64,000 bases of DNA from Gottfriedia acidiceleris (GTDB lineage Bacteria > Bacillota > Bacilli > Bacillales > Bacillaceae_G), in NCBI RefSeq assembly GCF_004138285.1, contig NZ_SCFN01000012.1:1-64000 (forward strand), read 5' to 3'. The notes under the pieces were generated by a model. It searched no databases and was not told where the DNA came from. It saw only the letters and a program-made list of their open reading frames with translations. Below are positions 45,140 to 54,175 of this stretch, piece by piece (the stretch's first letter is position 1; each line of letters starts with the position of its first letter). Made by a program: the position numbers and the translations under genes.

Positions 45140-46291
45140 TTAAGCCTTCTTAGATATGAGGATTGGTGGTTGTGGTGTAAAGATTAGTTCAAATTCTAGT
45201 ACTAGTTTATTAAAGATACTAGTCCAATCCTGTGTTAATGCATAATCTCTTGCTTTTTTTGACATATGCTTCAACATTTCACTTCCTTGTAAGCAATCCT
45301 CAATTGCTTGGCAAAAAGAAGATATATTTTGGGGCTCACAGAGGACACCAGTTGAATAATCTCTAATTATATTTTTAACTCCACCTGCATTTGCACCAAT
45401 TACTGGTGTTCCACACGCCATTGCTTCAAGTACTACATTTCCAAATGTTTCAGTGTCAGACGGAAAGACCATTAAATCAGACACACCGTATATCTCAACT
45501 AAGTCCTTTTTTTGAAGGTAGCCTGTATAGATAATTTGATCAGTACCAGTTTTCTTGATCATTTCTTCTTTTTTGGGACCATCTCCAACGATTATCCAAG
45601 TTAAATTTTTGTTAAAACGTTGTTTAGTATAGTTTATTATCTTCGATAAGGTTTCTAAATCCTTTTCAGGTGCAATTCTTCCGACAAAACAAACCGTATA
45701 TTTAGAAGTAATATTATATTTTTGTTTTATTTCATTATGATTAGGAGTTGGACGAAAGATTGAACAGTCAACGCCATGGGTCCAAATAGAGAGATTGTTA
45801 AAACCTTTTGTCACTAAATGATTGAATGTATCCTTCGAAGGAACAAATATTTTTTGAGTAGGTTTATGAAACCAATCTAAGTACTTCCATAAAATATTTT
45901 CTAAGAATGTTAAGTTATAGTACTGAAGATAATGATCAAAATTTGTGTGGTATGAAGCAACTAAAGGAATTTTCATTTTTTTAGCAATATGGAGACCGCT
46001 TAATCCAATAGTAAATGGCGTTGCGATATGAATAATATCCGGATTAAATTCTTTAAGCGTCTTTTTCATTTTAGAAAGGTTTGGAAATGAAATTTTACAT
46101 TCAGGATAAATTTTAAATGGTACAGATTTTAATCTTGTTACATCTTCCGTTGAAAATAAACCGTAGTCCTCAGGAGCAAACACATGGTATGAATGGCCAT
46201 GATCTTTTAAGTAATTTGTAAATCGATTTAAAGTTTTGGCAACACCATTCACTTGAGGAATATAGGTGTCTGTAAAAATAGCTACTCTCAT
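45140..46291 (-). CDS. GT4-family glycosyltransferase
   Basis: A 383-residue retaining glycosyltransferase of GT-B fold. It has an N-terminal FTDTYIPQVNGVAKTLNRF, the interdomain VGRIAPEKDLETL and the donor-site E-x7-E in SDTETFGNVVLEAMACGTPV, as in GT4 mannosyl- or glucosyltransferases that act on lipids. There is no signal peptide. It forms a two-gene unit with the PAP2 phosphatase 12 bp upstream, suggesting a glycolipid or lipid-carrier role. Confidence 0.88.
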   Translation of the reverse strand: MRVAIFTDTYIPQVNGVAKTLNRFTNYLKDHGHSYHVFAPEDYGLFSTEDVTRLKSVPFKIYPECKISFPNLSKMKKTLKEFNPDIIHIATPFTIGLSGLHIAKKMKIPLVASYHTNFDHYLQYYNLTFLENILWKYLDWFHKPTQKIFVPSKDTFNHLVTKGFNNLSIWTHGVDCSIFRPTPNHNEIKQKYNITSKYTVCFVGRIAPEKDLETLSKIINYTKQRFNKNLTWIIVGDGPKKEEMIKKTGTDQIIYTGYLQKKDLVEIYGVSDLMVFPSDTETFGNVVLEAMACGTPVIGANAGGVKNIIRDYSTGVLCEPQNISSFCQAIEDCLQGSEMLKHMSKKARDYALTQDWTSIFNKLVLEFELIFTPQPPILISKKA

Positions 46292-46303
46292 AATTTTTCC
46301 TCC

Positions 46304-46837
46304 TCACAAATGATAGATAAAAAACTGTGAAATAAATGTAGTAAATATACCAAGTAATATTCCGAAAAACACATCTGTTGGATAATGTAAGCCAAGATAA
46401 ATTCGAGAGAAAGAAACACACAAAACTAAAGGAAGTAAAATAAATGCTGTAAATGGTAAATAAATCATAATAGGAAGTGCAACAGAAATAATTGCCGTTG
46501 TATGACCAGAAGGGAAGGAATGATCTTTTAAAGGATTTTTTAGAACAAAAGTACCTTCTAGTTTAAGATAAGGCCTTTTACGTGGATAAAAACGTTTAAG
46601 GAAATGAACAGGAATATGGCTAAGAGAAAGGGTACAACAACATAAGATTGATGCTTCATGCAATTCACCTTTGGAATAAAGTAATAAAATTAATGCTGAT
46701 GCAATTGTAAAAGTAGCTCCGCCAAGATGTGTAATATTACGAAAGAAAAAATTCAAGTAACGCTTCTGGAACAATGAATTAACGCGATAAAAAAGTTGAC
46801 ATTCATATGTGTGAATCTTTTGAAGAATAGCGCTCAT
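46304..46837 (-). CDS. PAP2-family membrane phosphatase
   Basis: A 177-residue integral membrane phosphatase with five or six helices and all three PAP2 motifs: K81...R88-P89, PSGH (109-112) and S144-R145...H151...D155. Likely substrates are undecaprenyl diphosphate, phosphatidic acid or phosphatidylglycerol phosphate. ATG follows GGAGGATGAAAA. Operon partner of the downstream glycosyltransferase. Confidence 0.87.
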   Translation of the reverse strand: MSAILQKIHTYECQLFYRVNSLFQKRYLNFFFRNITHLGGATFTIASALILLLYSKGELHEASILCCCTLSLSHIPVHFLKRFYPRKRPYLKLEGTFVLKNPLKDHSFPSGHTTAIISVALPIMIYLPFTAFILLPLVLCVSFSRIYLGLHYPTDVFFGILLGIFTTFISQFFIYHL

Positions 46838-46999
46838 TTTTCATCCTCCATTATGCTGATATTTTTAACTTCATTATAAAAAGGGTTTATGGATTTAAAT
46901 AGAAGCTTTTGTAAATGAATAATTTAGATATGTAAATTTTTATTAAACGGATCGGAGCGGGGATGATTAAGGTATGATAGGACAAGCACATTTGTCTGA

Positions 47000-47166
47000 A
47001 GTGCAAATAAAATCGGGATAAGTGCAATTAAAATAATGGAAAGTAAAAATAAAAAAGCTAGAACTGAAAACAAATTCTTGAAACTGCAAATAAAATTAGT
47101 GGAACTACAAATAAAAAAGTTAATTCTGCAAATAAAATCGCTCAAACTGCAAATAAAACAGCTAAT
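47000..47166 (+). repeat. 21-bp tandem repeat (minisatellite), eight degenerate units
   Basis: Units begin at 47000, 47021, 47042, 47063, 47083, 47104, 47125 and 47146; all are 21 bp except one of 20. The core is ACTGCAAATAAAA plus eight variable bases; the first three units are the most degenerate. The period equals seven codons, so a forward frame reads LQIKxxx heptads (47036-47221), but no ribosome site precedes it. The rest of the 46838-47357 gap shows no other feature. Confidence 0.85.
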
Positions 47167-47357
47167 CCAAAATAAAATTGAGCAGAAAGCACAAAAATTG
47201 AAAGAAATAACCTTAAAATAGTTTCAGAGAAGACCAAAAACGAAACAAGATTCAGCAAAACAAAAAGAGAAGGCATAAATTCCTTCTCAGTGTGATAAAA
47301 GTAATAAATCTTGATTTTCATATCGTTTTATAGAAAAATCCTCAAATTCAACCTTAA

Positions 47358-47885
47358 TTATTTCGAAAGATTTTCTTCTTCTACTTTTTTATAGAATTGT
47401 CCTTTTTCAATGTATTCTCTACGAATTCGATCCATATCAGTGATGTCTTCTTCTGTTAATTCACGGACTACTTTAGCAGGTCTACCAAACGCTAATGTAT
47501 TAGGAGGTATTACTTTTCCGCCTGGAACTAAGCTACCTGCACCAATCATTGCACCTTCACCGATTTCGGCACCGTCTAAAACGATTGAACCCATTCCAAC
47601 CAATGCATTCTTTTTAACTGTACAACTATGTAAAATAACGCTATGTCCAATTGTTACGCCATCTTCTAAAATTAGAGGGCATTTTGGACTTTGGTGTAGA
47701 ACAGATAAATCTTGAACATTTACATCATTTCCAATGATTGTATCATTAACGTCGCCACGGATTACTGCACCAAAAAATACACTACTATTTGCTCCAATTG
47801 TGACAGAACCGGTAACAGTTGCAGTTGAAGCGATAAAAGCTGATGGTTCGATTTTGGGTTGCTTCCCTTTGTATGGTAATATCAT
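47358..47885 (-). CDS. Gamma-carbonic anhydrase-family hexapeptide protein (YtoA-like)
   Basis: A 175-residue left-handed beta-helix with hexapeptide repeats from ~12 to 140 and the zinc-ligand histidines H64, H81 and H86 in the gamma-carbonic anhydrase spacing (LHQ ... IGHSVILH). A C-terminal helix follows. It forms trimers with metal sites between subunits; carbonic anhydrase activity is not certain in this group. It is a single gene, divergent from ytpB. Confidence 0.88.
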   Translation of the reverse strand: MILPYKGKQPKIEPSAFIASTATVTGSVTIGANSSVFFGAVIRGDVNDTIIGNDVNVQDLSVLHQSPKCPLILEDGVTIGHSVILHSCTVKKNALVGMGSIVLDGAEIGEGAMIGAGSLVPGGKVIPPNTLAFGRPAKVVRELTEEDITDMDRIRREYIEKGQFYKKVEEENLSK

Positions 47886-48044
47886 ACTATACCGTTGCCA
47901 AGCATATAAAAAATACGATGATTGTTTAGTTGAAATTGTCTAAACAACAAGGCAACGTAGTTCACCTCCATAATATTTACTTCAATATGAGTATAACTTA
48001 TTTCACCAATATGTAATTAATGAAAAATAGGGAGGAGTGAAAAA

Positions 48045-49139
48045 ATGTCACTACCTAAAAATCCGATACAATTAATGCCGAAAGTTTATAAAGCTGTTTT
48101 TCCTTTAGTGCATCAGGAATTAAACTATTGGAGAAATTTTGCAACGACAATCCCAGATCCAGAACTTAGAAAACAAGCATTAATGAGTATCGATACAAAA
48201 ACATTCCATTGTGAAGGTGGTGCAATTTTAGCATTACTTTCTGAAAAGAATTTAAAACCAGTAATAGAGTTTATCGTTGCATATCAAACAATTAGTGATT
48301 ACTTAGATAATTTATGCGACCGTAGTACTTCGCTTGATCCAGTTGATTTTGAAGCACTACATGAGTCAATGATTGATGCAGTAAAATGTCAAAAATCAGA
48401 TCAAATGTATTATCGCTTCCGAGAAGAACAAGATGATGGTGGATATTTACGTGCACTAGTTTCAAAGTGTCATAGTAGTTTAAATCAATCGAAGCATTAT
48501 GAGGGAATTAAAGAGTACTTAGTCCAACTTGCTGATTATTATTGTAAGTTACAAATACATAAGCATGTAAAAAAAGAAGAGCGAGTTCCTAGATTAACAA
48601 ATTGGTTTGAAAAATATCAGCCAGATCTTTCTGACTTAGAATGGTATGAATTCTCTGCGTGCGCAGGTTCAACTCTTGGGATTTTTTGTTTAGTTTCTTA
48701 TTCATTTAACGAAGTAATTTCTGAAGAATTATTTGAACAAGTTTATAAAAGTTATTTCCCTTATGTACAAGGACTTCATATACTACTAGATTATGTAATT
48801 GATCAAAAGGAAGATGAAGAAGGCGGAGATTTAAATTTCTGCAGTTATTATCCTTCTAAAGATGTCATGTTAAATAGGATTGAGTATTTTTCAACTAAAA
48901 GTGATCAAGCCTTAAAAGATTTAAAAGACTATCGTTTTCATCGAATGATATGTCAAGGATTGCTAGGCATTTACTTGGCCGATAAAAAAATGGCAGGACC
49001 AGACGAGATGAAAAGGATTAGAAGAGGGATTGTTAAAAACGGTGGCTTAACATCATTCTTTTTCTATGGAAATGCTAAGTTATATTTTAAATTAAAAGAG
49101 TTAAAGGCGAGTAATAGAAGAGTGAAGGAATCAGTTTAA
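48045..49139 (+). CDS. ytpB: Tetraprenyl-beta-curcumene synthase (YtpB)
   Basis: A 364-residue DUF2600-family terpene synthase that in B. subtilis cyclises tetraprenyl diphosphate to a C35 sesquarterpene precursor. Visible features are YQTISDYLDNLCDR (Asp-rich), LLDYVIDQKEDEEGGDLNF (second acidic motif) and the helical core with QLADYYCKLQ. The length fits the family. ATG follows GGAGGAGTGAAAAA. It is flanked upstream by a divergent gene and downstream by a terminator. Confidence 0.92.
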   Translation: MSLPKNPIQLMPKVYKAVFPLVHQELNYWRNFATTIPDPELRKQALMSIDTKTFHCEGGAILALLSEKNLKPVIEFIVAYQTISDYLDNLCDRSTSLDPVDFEALHESMIDAVKCQKSDQMYYRFREEQDDGGYLRALVSKCHSSLNQSKHYEGIKEYLVQLADYYCKLQIHKHVKKEERVPRLTNWFEKYQPDLSDLEWYEFSACAGSTLGIFCLVSYSFNEVISEELFEQVYKSYFPYVQGLHILLDYVIDQKEDEEGGDLNFCSYYPSKDVMLNRIEYFSTKSDQALKDLKDYRFHRMICQGLLGIYLADKKMAGPDEMKRIRRGIVKNGGLTSFFFYGNAKLYFKLKELKASNRRVKESV

Positions 49140-49140
49140 A

Positions 49141-49187
49141 AATTAAAAGCAGATTGTATCATACTTATACAATCTGCTTTTATTTAT
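49141..49187 (+). terminator. Terminator of ytpB
   Basis: AAAAGCAGATTGTAT / ATACAATCTGCTTTT perfect stem followed by ATTTA. Confidence 0.9.
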
Positions 49188-49237
49188 GGTCTTTTTTCCT
49201 CTAAAATATTATATCTAGACCCATATGCCATCTAGGG

Positions 49238-50401
49238 TCATGGCATAGTTGATCTATTACTCTCTGTGAAAAATTTACTCTCAGTGAAAAATAACTTCAT
49301 AAGTGGTGGAGTTACAATTGTTGTGATTAGTACCACTATAACAAGGATTGCAAACATTTCCTTACTTAAAAGATTATTTGCTAAACCTGTGGATGCCATA
49401 ATCAGTGCAACTTCACCGCGTGATACCATTGCTGAACCGATTCCGAGTGAATTTTTAGTTGGAAATCCCGCCAGTTTTGCTCCTAATGCACCACCAATTA
49501 GTTTCGTTAAAATAGCGATAATACTTATCATAATAATAGTCGGAATCGAATGACTCAACCCCGTAAATTGAACTGATACACCTATTAAAGTGAAAAACAC
49601 AGGTACAAATACAGAGTAAGCAATAGTTTCGACCTTTTCAAAGACCTCTTGTTTAAACTTAGTAACGGATATCGAAATTCCTGCGATATAAGCTCCGATT
49701 ATTGCAGCAATACCTGTTTGGTCTGCAAAGGCTGAGAATAAGAAGCAAACTATTAAAGCTGCAGAGATTAGTGTTTCTGATACGTTTAGTTTTATAAATC
49801 TTTTTAGGAACCAAGGTACAATCTTCCAACCGATTAATATGGCAAATGTAAAAAATATAAACTTTTTAAATAAAAGAATTGGTAAACTAACTGCGCTACC
49901 ACTGAAACTCATAACAAATGCTAATGCTATGATGACAACAATATCATCAATTACGGCAGCTCCTAAAATTGTTGCCCCATCTTTTGTTTTAAGTTTACCC
50001 ATTTCTTTTAATGTAGCCACAGAAATACTTACGCTAGTTGCAGATAGGATCAGCCCTAAAAAAATAGCTTCAAATTGGCTTAAATTTATGGAAATACCAT
50101 AAAGATAACCTGAGAATAATGGGAATAGTATTCCGAGTACCCCTACATAAGAAGAAGCTTTCCCAGTTCGTTTAAATTCATTAAGATCAGTTTCTAAACC
50201 TGCAATAAACATAAGTAAAATGACGCCAATTTCGCTCATTTCATGTAATGTTTCTGTTTCAGTAATGATTCCAAGAACAGCTGGACCTAGTATGATTCCT
50301 ATTAATAGCTTTCCTAAAACTGAAGGCTGACCAAGCTTTGTACTTAGATCCCCAAAAACTTTAGAGGCAATCAATATAATAGCAAGTTGCACATAAAGCA
50401 T
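49238..50401 (-). CDS. CPA2-family cation:proton antiporter
   Basis: A 387-residue membrane protein with about 12-13 helices. CPA2 features are SEIGVILLMFIAGLETDL, LSATSVSISVATLKEMG, AAVIDDIVVIIALA (the ion-site Asp) and SAMVSRGEVALIMAS. It probably exchanges K+ or Na+ for H+. ATG 50401 follows GGGAGATGAGTT. An in-frame GTG at 50467 would add 22 residues encoded by a terminator-like hairpin and is rejected. Confidence 0.9.
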   Translation of the reverse strand: MLYVQLAIILIASKVFGDLSTKLGQPSVLGKLLIGIILGPAVLGIITETETLHEMSEIGVILLMFIAGLETDLNEFKRTGKASSYVGVLGILFPLFSGYLYGISINLSQFEAIFLGLILSATSVSISVATLKEMGKLKTKDGATILGAAVIDDIVVIIALAFVMSFSGSAVSLPILLFKKFIFFTFAILIGWKIVPWFLKRFIKLNVSETLISAALIVCFLFSAFADQTGIAAIIGAYIAGISISVTKFKQEVFEKVETIAYSVFVPVFFTLIGVSVQFTGLSHSIPTIIMISIIAILTKLIGGALGAKLAGFPTKNSLGIGSAMVSRGEVALIMASTGLANNLLSKEMFAILVIVVLITTIVTPPLMKLFFTESKFFTESNRSTMP

Positions 50402-50426
50402 AAACTCATCTCCCGTCTGAACGCAT

Positions 50427-50488
50427 AAAAAAAGAACCTGCCACGATAGGTTAAGTAAATTACACACTTATCCTAATCGTGACAGGCT
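50427..50488 (-). terminator. Terminator or leader attenuator before the antiporter gene
   Basis: On the minus strand CCTGTCACGATTAGG / CCTATCGTGGCAGG forms a 14-bp stem followed by seven T, ending ~25 bp before the antiporter start. A promoter-like TTGTTT-18-TATAAT lies just upstream (about 50509-50540), so it could be an attenuator; it could also end the gene before it. Confidence 0.65.
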
Positions 50489-50584
50489 CCTCCGTACAAT
50501 GCATTTAATTTAATATAATTATAAACTAATATTGACTATGAAAACAAGTTTAAGTAATGAATTTGTCTCAATATAAATAGAAAA

Positions 50585-50947
50585 TTAGTTTAATAGAATT
50601 AATAAAATAAGTGAAATAAAGTAAGCAAAATGAAGGAGTATAAACGATATGGCACTTTTAATTTTTCGAAAAAATAACATATATTTTAGGACAAAAGAAT
50701 GAAAAAAAATTAAAATCATACTCCCAAAGAAACCATAAAAATACCCATAAATTACCCAAAGGGTCATCTGATTGACTTGTGAAGATTCTGTATGAAATCC
50801 TCTATATAATGAAACAAGGTAAAAAACTGACCAGTAATTGATGAACGCAATTAATCCAATTAATAATAATATCCAATTCGAATTCCGTAAAATGAACTGA
50901 AAAACATTACGAAATATTTTATTCAAATTGTTTAGGTTTGTAGTCAA
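50585..50947 (-). CDS. Hypothetical membrane protein, 120 aa
   Basis: An unrecognised protein with three predicted membrane helices (about 24-50, 62-85, 93-119) and few charged residues apart from a short basic loop (KIKSA). The start is TTG 50947 with a GGGGTG ribosome-like site about 10 bases upstream. No neighbour suggests a role. Confidence 0.5.
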   Translation of the reverse strand: MTTNLNNLNKIFRNVFQFILRNSNWILLLIGLIAFINYWSVFYLVSLYRGFHTESSQVNQMTLWVIYGYFYGFFGSMILIFFHSFVLKYMLFFRKIKSAISFILLHFAYFISLILLILLN

Positions 50948-51197
50948 CTCTTCACACCCCTAGAGTTGGTTTATATCAATCAACTACTATTTGGTTTGTA
51001 TGAAAAAATCAATTAAGTGGTTATATCTTTACATAATATTCAATTGATTCCATGAATACGCCGTAATTAGATATTATTAATAATTTTTTGTAAATTTCTA
51101 TAGATCGATAAAGTTACTTGATAAATAAATTTTATGTTTTATCCAAAGGGGGTATGTTCTTAATAAAAAACTTTGATCTGTTTTTAAAACTTCATTA
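50948..51197. other. AT-rich gap without recognised features
   Basis: No gene, repeat or known RNA seen. An orphan AAAGGGGGTATG near 51144 is not followed by a long frame. Confidence 0.4.
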
Positions 51198-51244
51198 CAA
51201 AAAAAGAGGCCCAATAAGTACAATGACTTAAGGGGCGCTTTTGT
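51198..51244 (-). terminator. Terminator of the His-rich protein gene
   Basis: On the minus strand GCGCCCCTTAAGT / ACTTATTGGGCCTC imperfect stem followed by seven T. Confidence 0.7.
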
Positions 51245-51248
51245 TAAT

Positions 51249-51728
51249 TTAATTTTTAGTTGGTTCAATTTGAGTAAATATATCTCGATGAACTCTTTTC
51301 ATTTCTTCAAAAAATTGCTCACGTTTAATATTATTATTATCTAATATTTCTTTAAATGAATTTGTTTTACCCTTTTGAGCGATGATATTTTCCAAAGGTT
51401 TATTTGAAAGTTTTGATACAACTGCGATAAATATTAATTTCTTCATTTCCATTTTATGTTGCTCAACAGCTTTATTTATATTAGCTTCAGGTTGGTTTAA
51501 GTAATTTGAAATATACTTAACAACTTCCTTTTTGTGGTTTTCTAACATTTTATTTGCTTTTTTGTTGTGGTGATGATGTCTATGATGCTCACCATCATCT
51601 GTTGTTGCATCATGATCATGATGTGGATGGACATAATAATTTGCTGCCGCAATGTTTTCGGCATTTACTGAAATTGTACTAAGTGTAAAAAGACTAACTA
51701 CTGCACCTGCAAAAATAGCTTTTTTCAT
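51249..51728 (-). CDS. Secreted histidine-rich protein
   Basis: A 159-residue exported protein of unknown family. MKKAIFAGAVVSLFTLSTISVNA is a clear Sec signal peptide (cleavage after VNA). The mature start contains HPHHDHD and HHRHHHH, a dense histidine cluster that probably binds Zn, Cu or Ni, followed by three or so amphipathic helices with many Lys and Glu. The start at 51728 follows AAAAGAGGTAATCAAA; upstream frame (to 51794) is not used. It is transcribed alone. Confidence 0.7.
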   Translation of the reverse strand: MKKAIFAGAVVSLFTLSTISVNAENIAAANYYVHPHHDHDATTDDGEHHRHHHHNKKANKMLENHKKEVVKYISNYLNQPEANINKAVEQHKMEMKKLIFIAVVSKLSNKPLENIIAQKGKTNSFKEILDNNNIKREQFFEEMKRVHRDIFTQIEPTKN

Positions 51729-51896
51729 TTTGATTACCTCTTTTCTTATTTTGATTTTTTTATCTTTACCAATTTCCCAAGAAAAATTTACCATAAATGA
51801 TTTTTTAATGAATTTTTAAGATATTTATAATGGTTATGAGGAGGTCAAAACAAAATTCTATAATTGTACTTTTGGGAAATTTGGGGCCAAAATAAA

Positions 51897-51926
51897 AAAA
51901 CTGTCTTAAATTAGACAGTTTTATCC
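51897..51926 (-). terminator. Terminator-like hairpin, near copy of the mnmM terminator
   Basis: Minus strand AAACTGTCTAATTTAAGACAGTTT then T. It has almost the same sequence as the hairpin at 52426 but no gene immediately upstream. Confidence 0.7.
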
Positions 51927-51993
51927 AAGCTGTTGAAAAAAGAATTTGTCAATTAAATTGTTGGATTGATTATTGATAACTAAGTTGTGTCAT

Positions 51994-52122
51994 ATTGATT
52001 TCCACTACAGGGTGCTCGCTTTCCATGGGGCGAGATTCTTGAGCCTCCTCGGCGCAGCCTGTGGGGTCTCAGCCTTCCCGCATGTCCCATAGGAGCCTAG
52101 CACCCTTCCGTTCCAATCAAGT
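51994..52122 (-). repeat. Palindromic interspersed repeat family B, copy 2
   Basis: Reverse-complement copy of the element at 25369: starts TTGATTTCCACTACAGGGTG, contains CCATGGGGCGAG, GAGCCTCCTCG and GGGGTCTCAGCCTTCCCG, and ends CGTTCCAATCAAG. The remaining 52123-52425 holds nothing I recognise. Confidence 0.8.
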
Positions 52123-52425
52123 TCTTTATAAAAAAAGAATAATCTTAAAAACAATAGAATAGTCAATTGAACGAATGAATTACCCTTTATTAATCAAATG
52201 GTAACTTATGATGACGACTTACACATCTTTACAAATATTGATCGTCAAAAAAGAAGATATTTTAATTTCTGCAAGTTAGTTAAAATATTTATATATCAAC
52301 CAAAATCACTTGTTTATCAATAAGATTACAGATAAAACAATAATAAATAGACTATTTTTTCATAAAAATTCATTTAATGTTTGTATTTTCAATATTGACT
52401 ACAATATATTTCAACACACTGAAAA

Positions 52426-52455
52426 AAACTGTCTAAAATTAGACAGTTTTTTCTT
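52426..52455 (-). terminator. Terminator of mnmM
   Basis: Minus strand AAACTGTCTAATTTTAGACAGTTT followed by T, right at the mnmM stop. Confidence 0.88.
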
Positions 52456-53029
52456 AAGCCCTTTTTTCAATTGCTAATATAAAAGGGGGATTATTTGCTT
52501 GATTTATAAATCGATAAGTTAATACATGTGCCAAGTCTTGAGGGATGTTTTGAGCAAAGTTCATTAATGCATCTTTTTCAATTTCTCCGCCTTCATGACC
52601 ATGATAAATCACGATTACGATAATCCCTTCTGGAGCCATCATTTCGAGTATTTGTTCAATTGCAGAAATGGTTGACTCGGGTACTGTTACAATTGATTTA
52701 TCACTACCAGGTAAATAACCAAGATTAAAAATTGCACCTTTTAATTTTTCGTGAAAAGAAGCAGGGATTACTTTTTTTACTTCTGCGTGACTTCTTTGCA
52801 AAAGTGTAACTTGATTGCTTAAATTTTCATTATTGATTCTTTCGGTCGTCTTTTGTACAGCTAATTCTTGGATATCGAATCCGTATACATGACCAGTTTC
52901 ACCAACCAATTTTGCTAAAAATACAGTATCATGACCATTACCTATTGTGGCATCAATGGTAATATCGCCTTCTTTAACAGTTGATTGGAGAAGCTTTCTA
53001 GCATACGGTAAAATACGATCTAGAATCAT
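52454..53029 (-). CDS. mnmM: tRNA mnm5(s2)U methyltransferase (YtqB/MnmM)
   Basis: A 191-residue class I SAM-dependent methyltransferase. Motif I is DATIGNGHDTVFLAKLVG, followed by VYGFDIQ, the catalytic-region FNLGYLPGSDK, and YHGHEGG. B. subtilis YtqB is reported as the enzyme that finishes the mnm5 modification of tRNA wobble uridine. Its ATG overlaps the stop of the radical-SAM gene (ATGA), so both are made together. Confidence 0.88.
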   Translation of the reverse strand: MILDRILPYARKLLQSTVKEGDITIDATIGNGHDTVFLAKLVGETGHVYGFDIQELAVQKTTERINNENLSNQVTLLQRSHAEVKKVIPASFHEKLKGAIFNLGYLPGSDKSIVTVPESTISAIEQILEMMAPEGIIVIVIYHGHEGGEIEKDALMNFAQNIPQDLAHVLTYRFINQANNPPFILAIEKRA

Positions 53030-53988
53030 GTTAATTGTACTCGATTATTTGCGAATTTACCTTGCCAGCTATTTCTACGTTCAAACTCACGATCAATTGC
53101 ATTCAATACTTCCCATTTTTTTAAGCTCCACATTGGTCCGATTAATAAGTCTGGTGGACCGTCTCCAGTAATACGATGTACGATTACATCACTTGGAATG
53201 ATTTCAAGCTGATCAACGACTAAGTTAATATAAGCGTCAAAATCCATGAATTCAACTAATCCTTTTTCATATTGCTTCATCATTGCTGTACCTTTTAATA
53301 GGTGAAGTAAGTGAATTTTAATTCCTTGGATATCAAGTTTAGCAACTTCCATCGCAGTTTCCATCATCATTTCTGGAGTTTCAAGAGGTAACCCGTTAAT
53401 AATATGTGAACAAATACGGATGTTGTGCTTTCTTAATTTTTCTACGCCTTCTACGTAAGTTTTATAATCATGTGCACGATTAATAATATTTGCAGTTTTT
53501 TCGTGAACAGTTTGTAATCCTAATTCAACCCATAAATAAGTTCGTTTATTTAAATCTGCAAGATATTCAACAACATCATCTGGTAAACAATCCGGTCTTG
53601 TTGCGATTGATAAACCTACTACGCCTTCTTGCTCTAATATTGGTTCGAACTTTTGTTTTAATACTTCTACTGGTGCGTGAGTATTTGTGTAGGCTTGGAA
53701 ATAGCCTAAGTATTTTCCGTTTTGCCATTTCTCATGCATTTTATCTTTTATTTTATGAAATTGAGTTACAACATCCTCAGCTCGATCTCCTGCAAAGTCG
53801 CCCGAACCAGATGCGCTACAAAAAGTACAACCTCCAAATGCAACTGTACCATCTCTATTTGGACAATCAAATCCAGCGTCAATTGAAACTTTAAAAACTT
53901 TTTCGCCAAATTGTTGTCGTAAATGATAATTCCACGAATGATATCTTTTATGATCTATTGTATATGGAAAAGGATTGTTTTTTGTCAT
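53026..53988 (-). CDS. mnmL: Radical-SAM protein YtqA/MnmL (TIGR01212 family)
   Basis: A 320-residue radical-SAM enzyme. The cluster cysteines are C42, C54 and C57 in DCPNRDGTVAFGGCTFC, the long CX11-CX2-C spacing of the YhcC/YtqA family, followed by GLSIATRPDCLPDDVV and ELGLQTVHE. YtqA has been linked to the alternative mnm5s2U tRNA-modification route with YtqB. The ATG is preceded by GGGAGGGATGAGGA. Confidence 0.88.
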   Translation of the reverse strand: MTKNNPFPYTIDHKRYHSWNYHLRQQFGEKVFKVSIDAGFDCPNRDGTVAFGGCTFCSASGSGDFAGDRAEDVVTQFHKIKDKMHEKWQNGKYLGYFQAYTNTHAPVEVLKQKFEPILEQEGVVGLSIATRPDCLPDDVVEYLADLNKRTYLWVELGLQTVHEKTANIINRAHDYKTYVEGVEKLRKHNIRICSHIINGLPLETPEMMMETAMEVAKLDIQGIKIHLLHLLKGTAMMKQYEKGLVEFMDFDAYINLVVDQLEIIPSDVIVHRITGDGPPDLLIGPMWSLKKWEVLNAIDREFERRNSWQGKFANNRVQLT

Positions 53989-54175
53989 TCCTCATCCCTC
54001 CCTTAATTTAAGTCAATATTATCGATTTTATCATGCTCTAAAAAGAAAACCAAATGGAAAAACCTTTCTTATTTGTAAAGAAATAATTGTACTCTGATTG
54101 AAAGGTTCGGAAATACTATCCTTGAGGTAACCTACATATCGGATACTTCATTAAAGTCTCAAAGGAGGTATTTTC

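Noticed and set aside
47036-47221. Forward ORF of LQIK heptads as a real gene
   Set aside because: No ribosome site; the frame is a by-product of the 21-bp repeat period. Kept only as part of the repeat finding.
50402-50467. N-terminal extension of the CPA2 antiporter
   Set aside because: It would be encoded by the terminator-like hairpin; ATG 50401 has GGGAG upstream and begins a normal membrane segment.
25369-52122. Family A or B repeats as insertion sequences
   Set aside because: Elements are only ~125-130 bp, without a transposase; at most non-autonomous elements.
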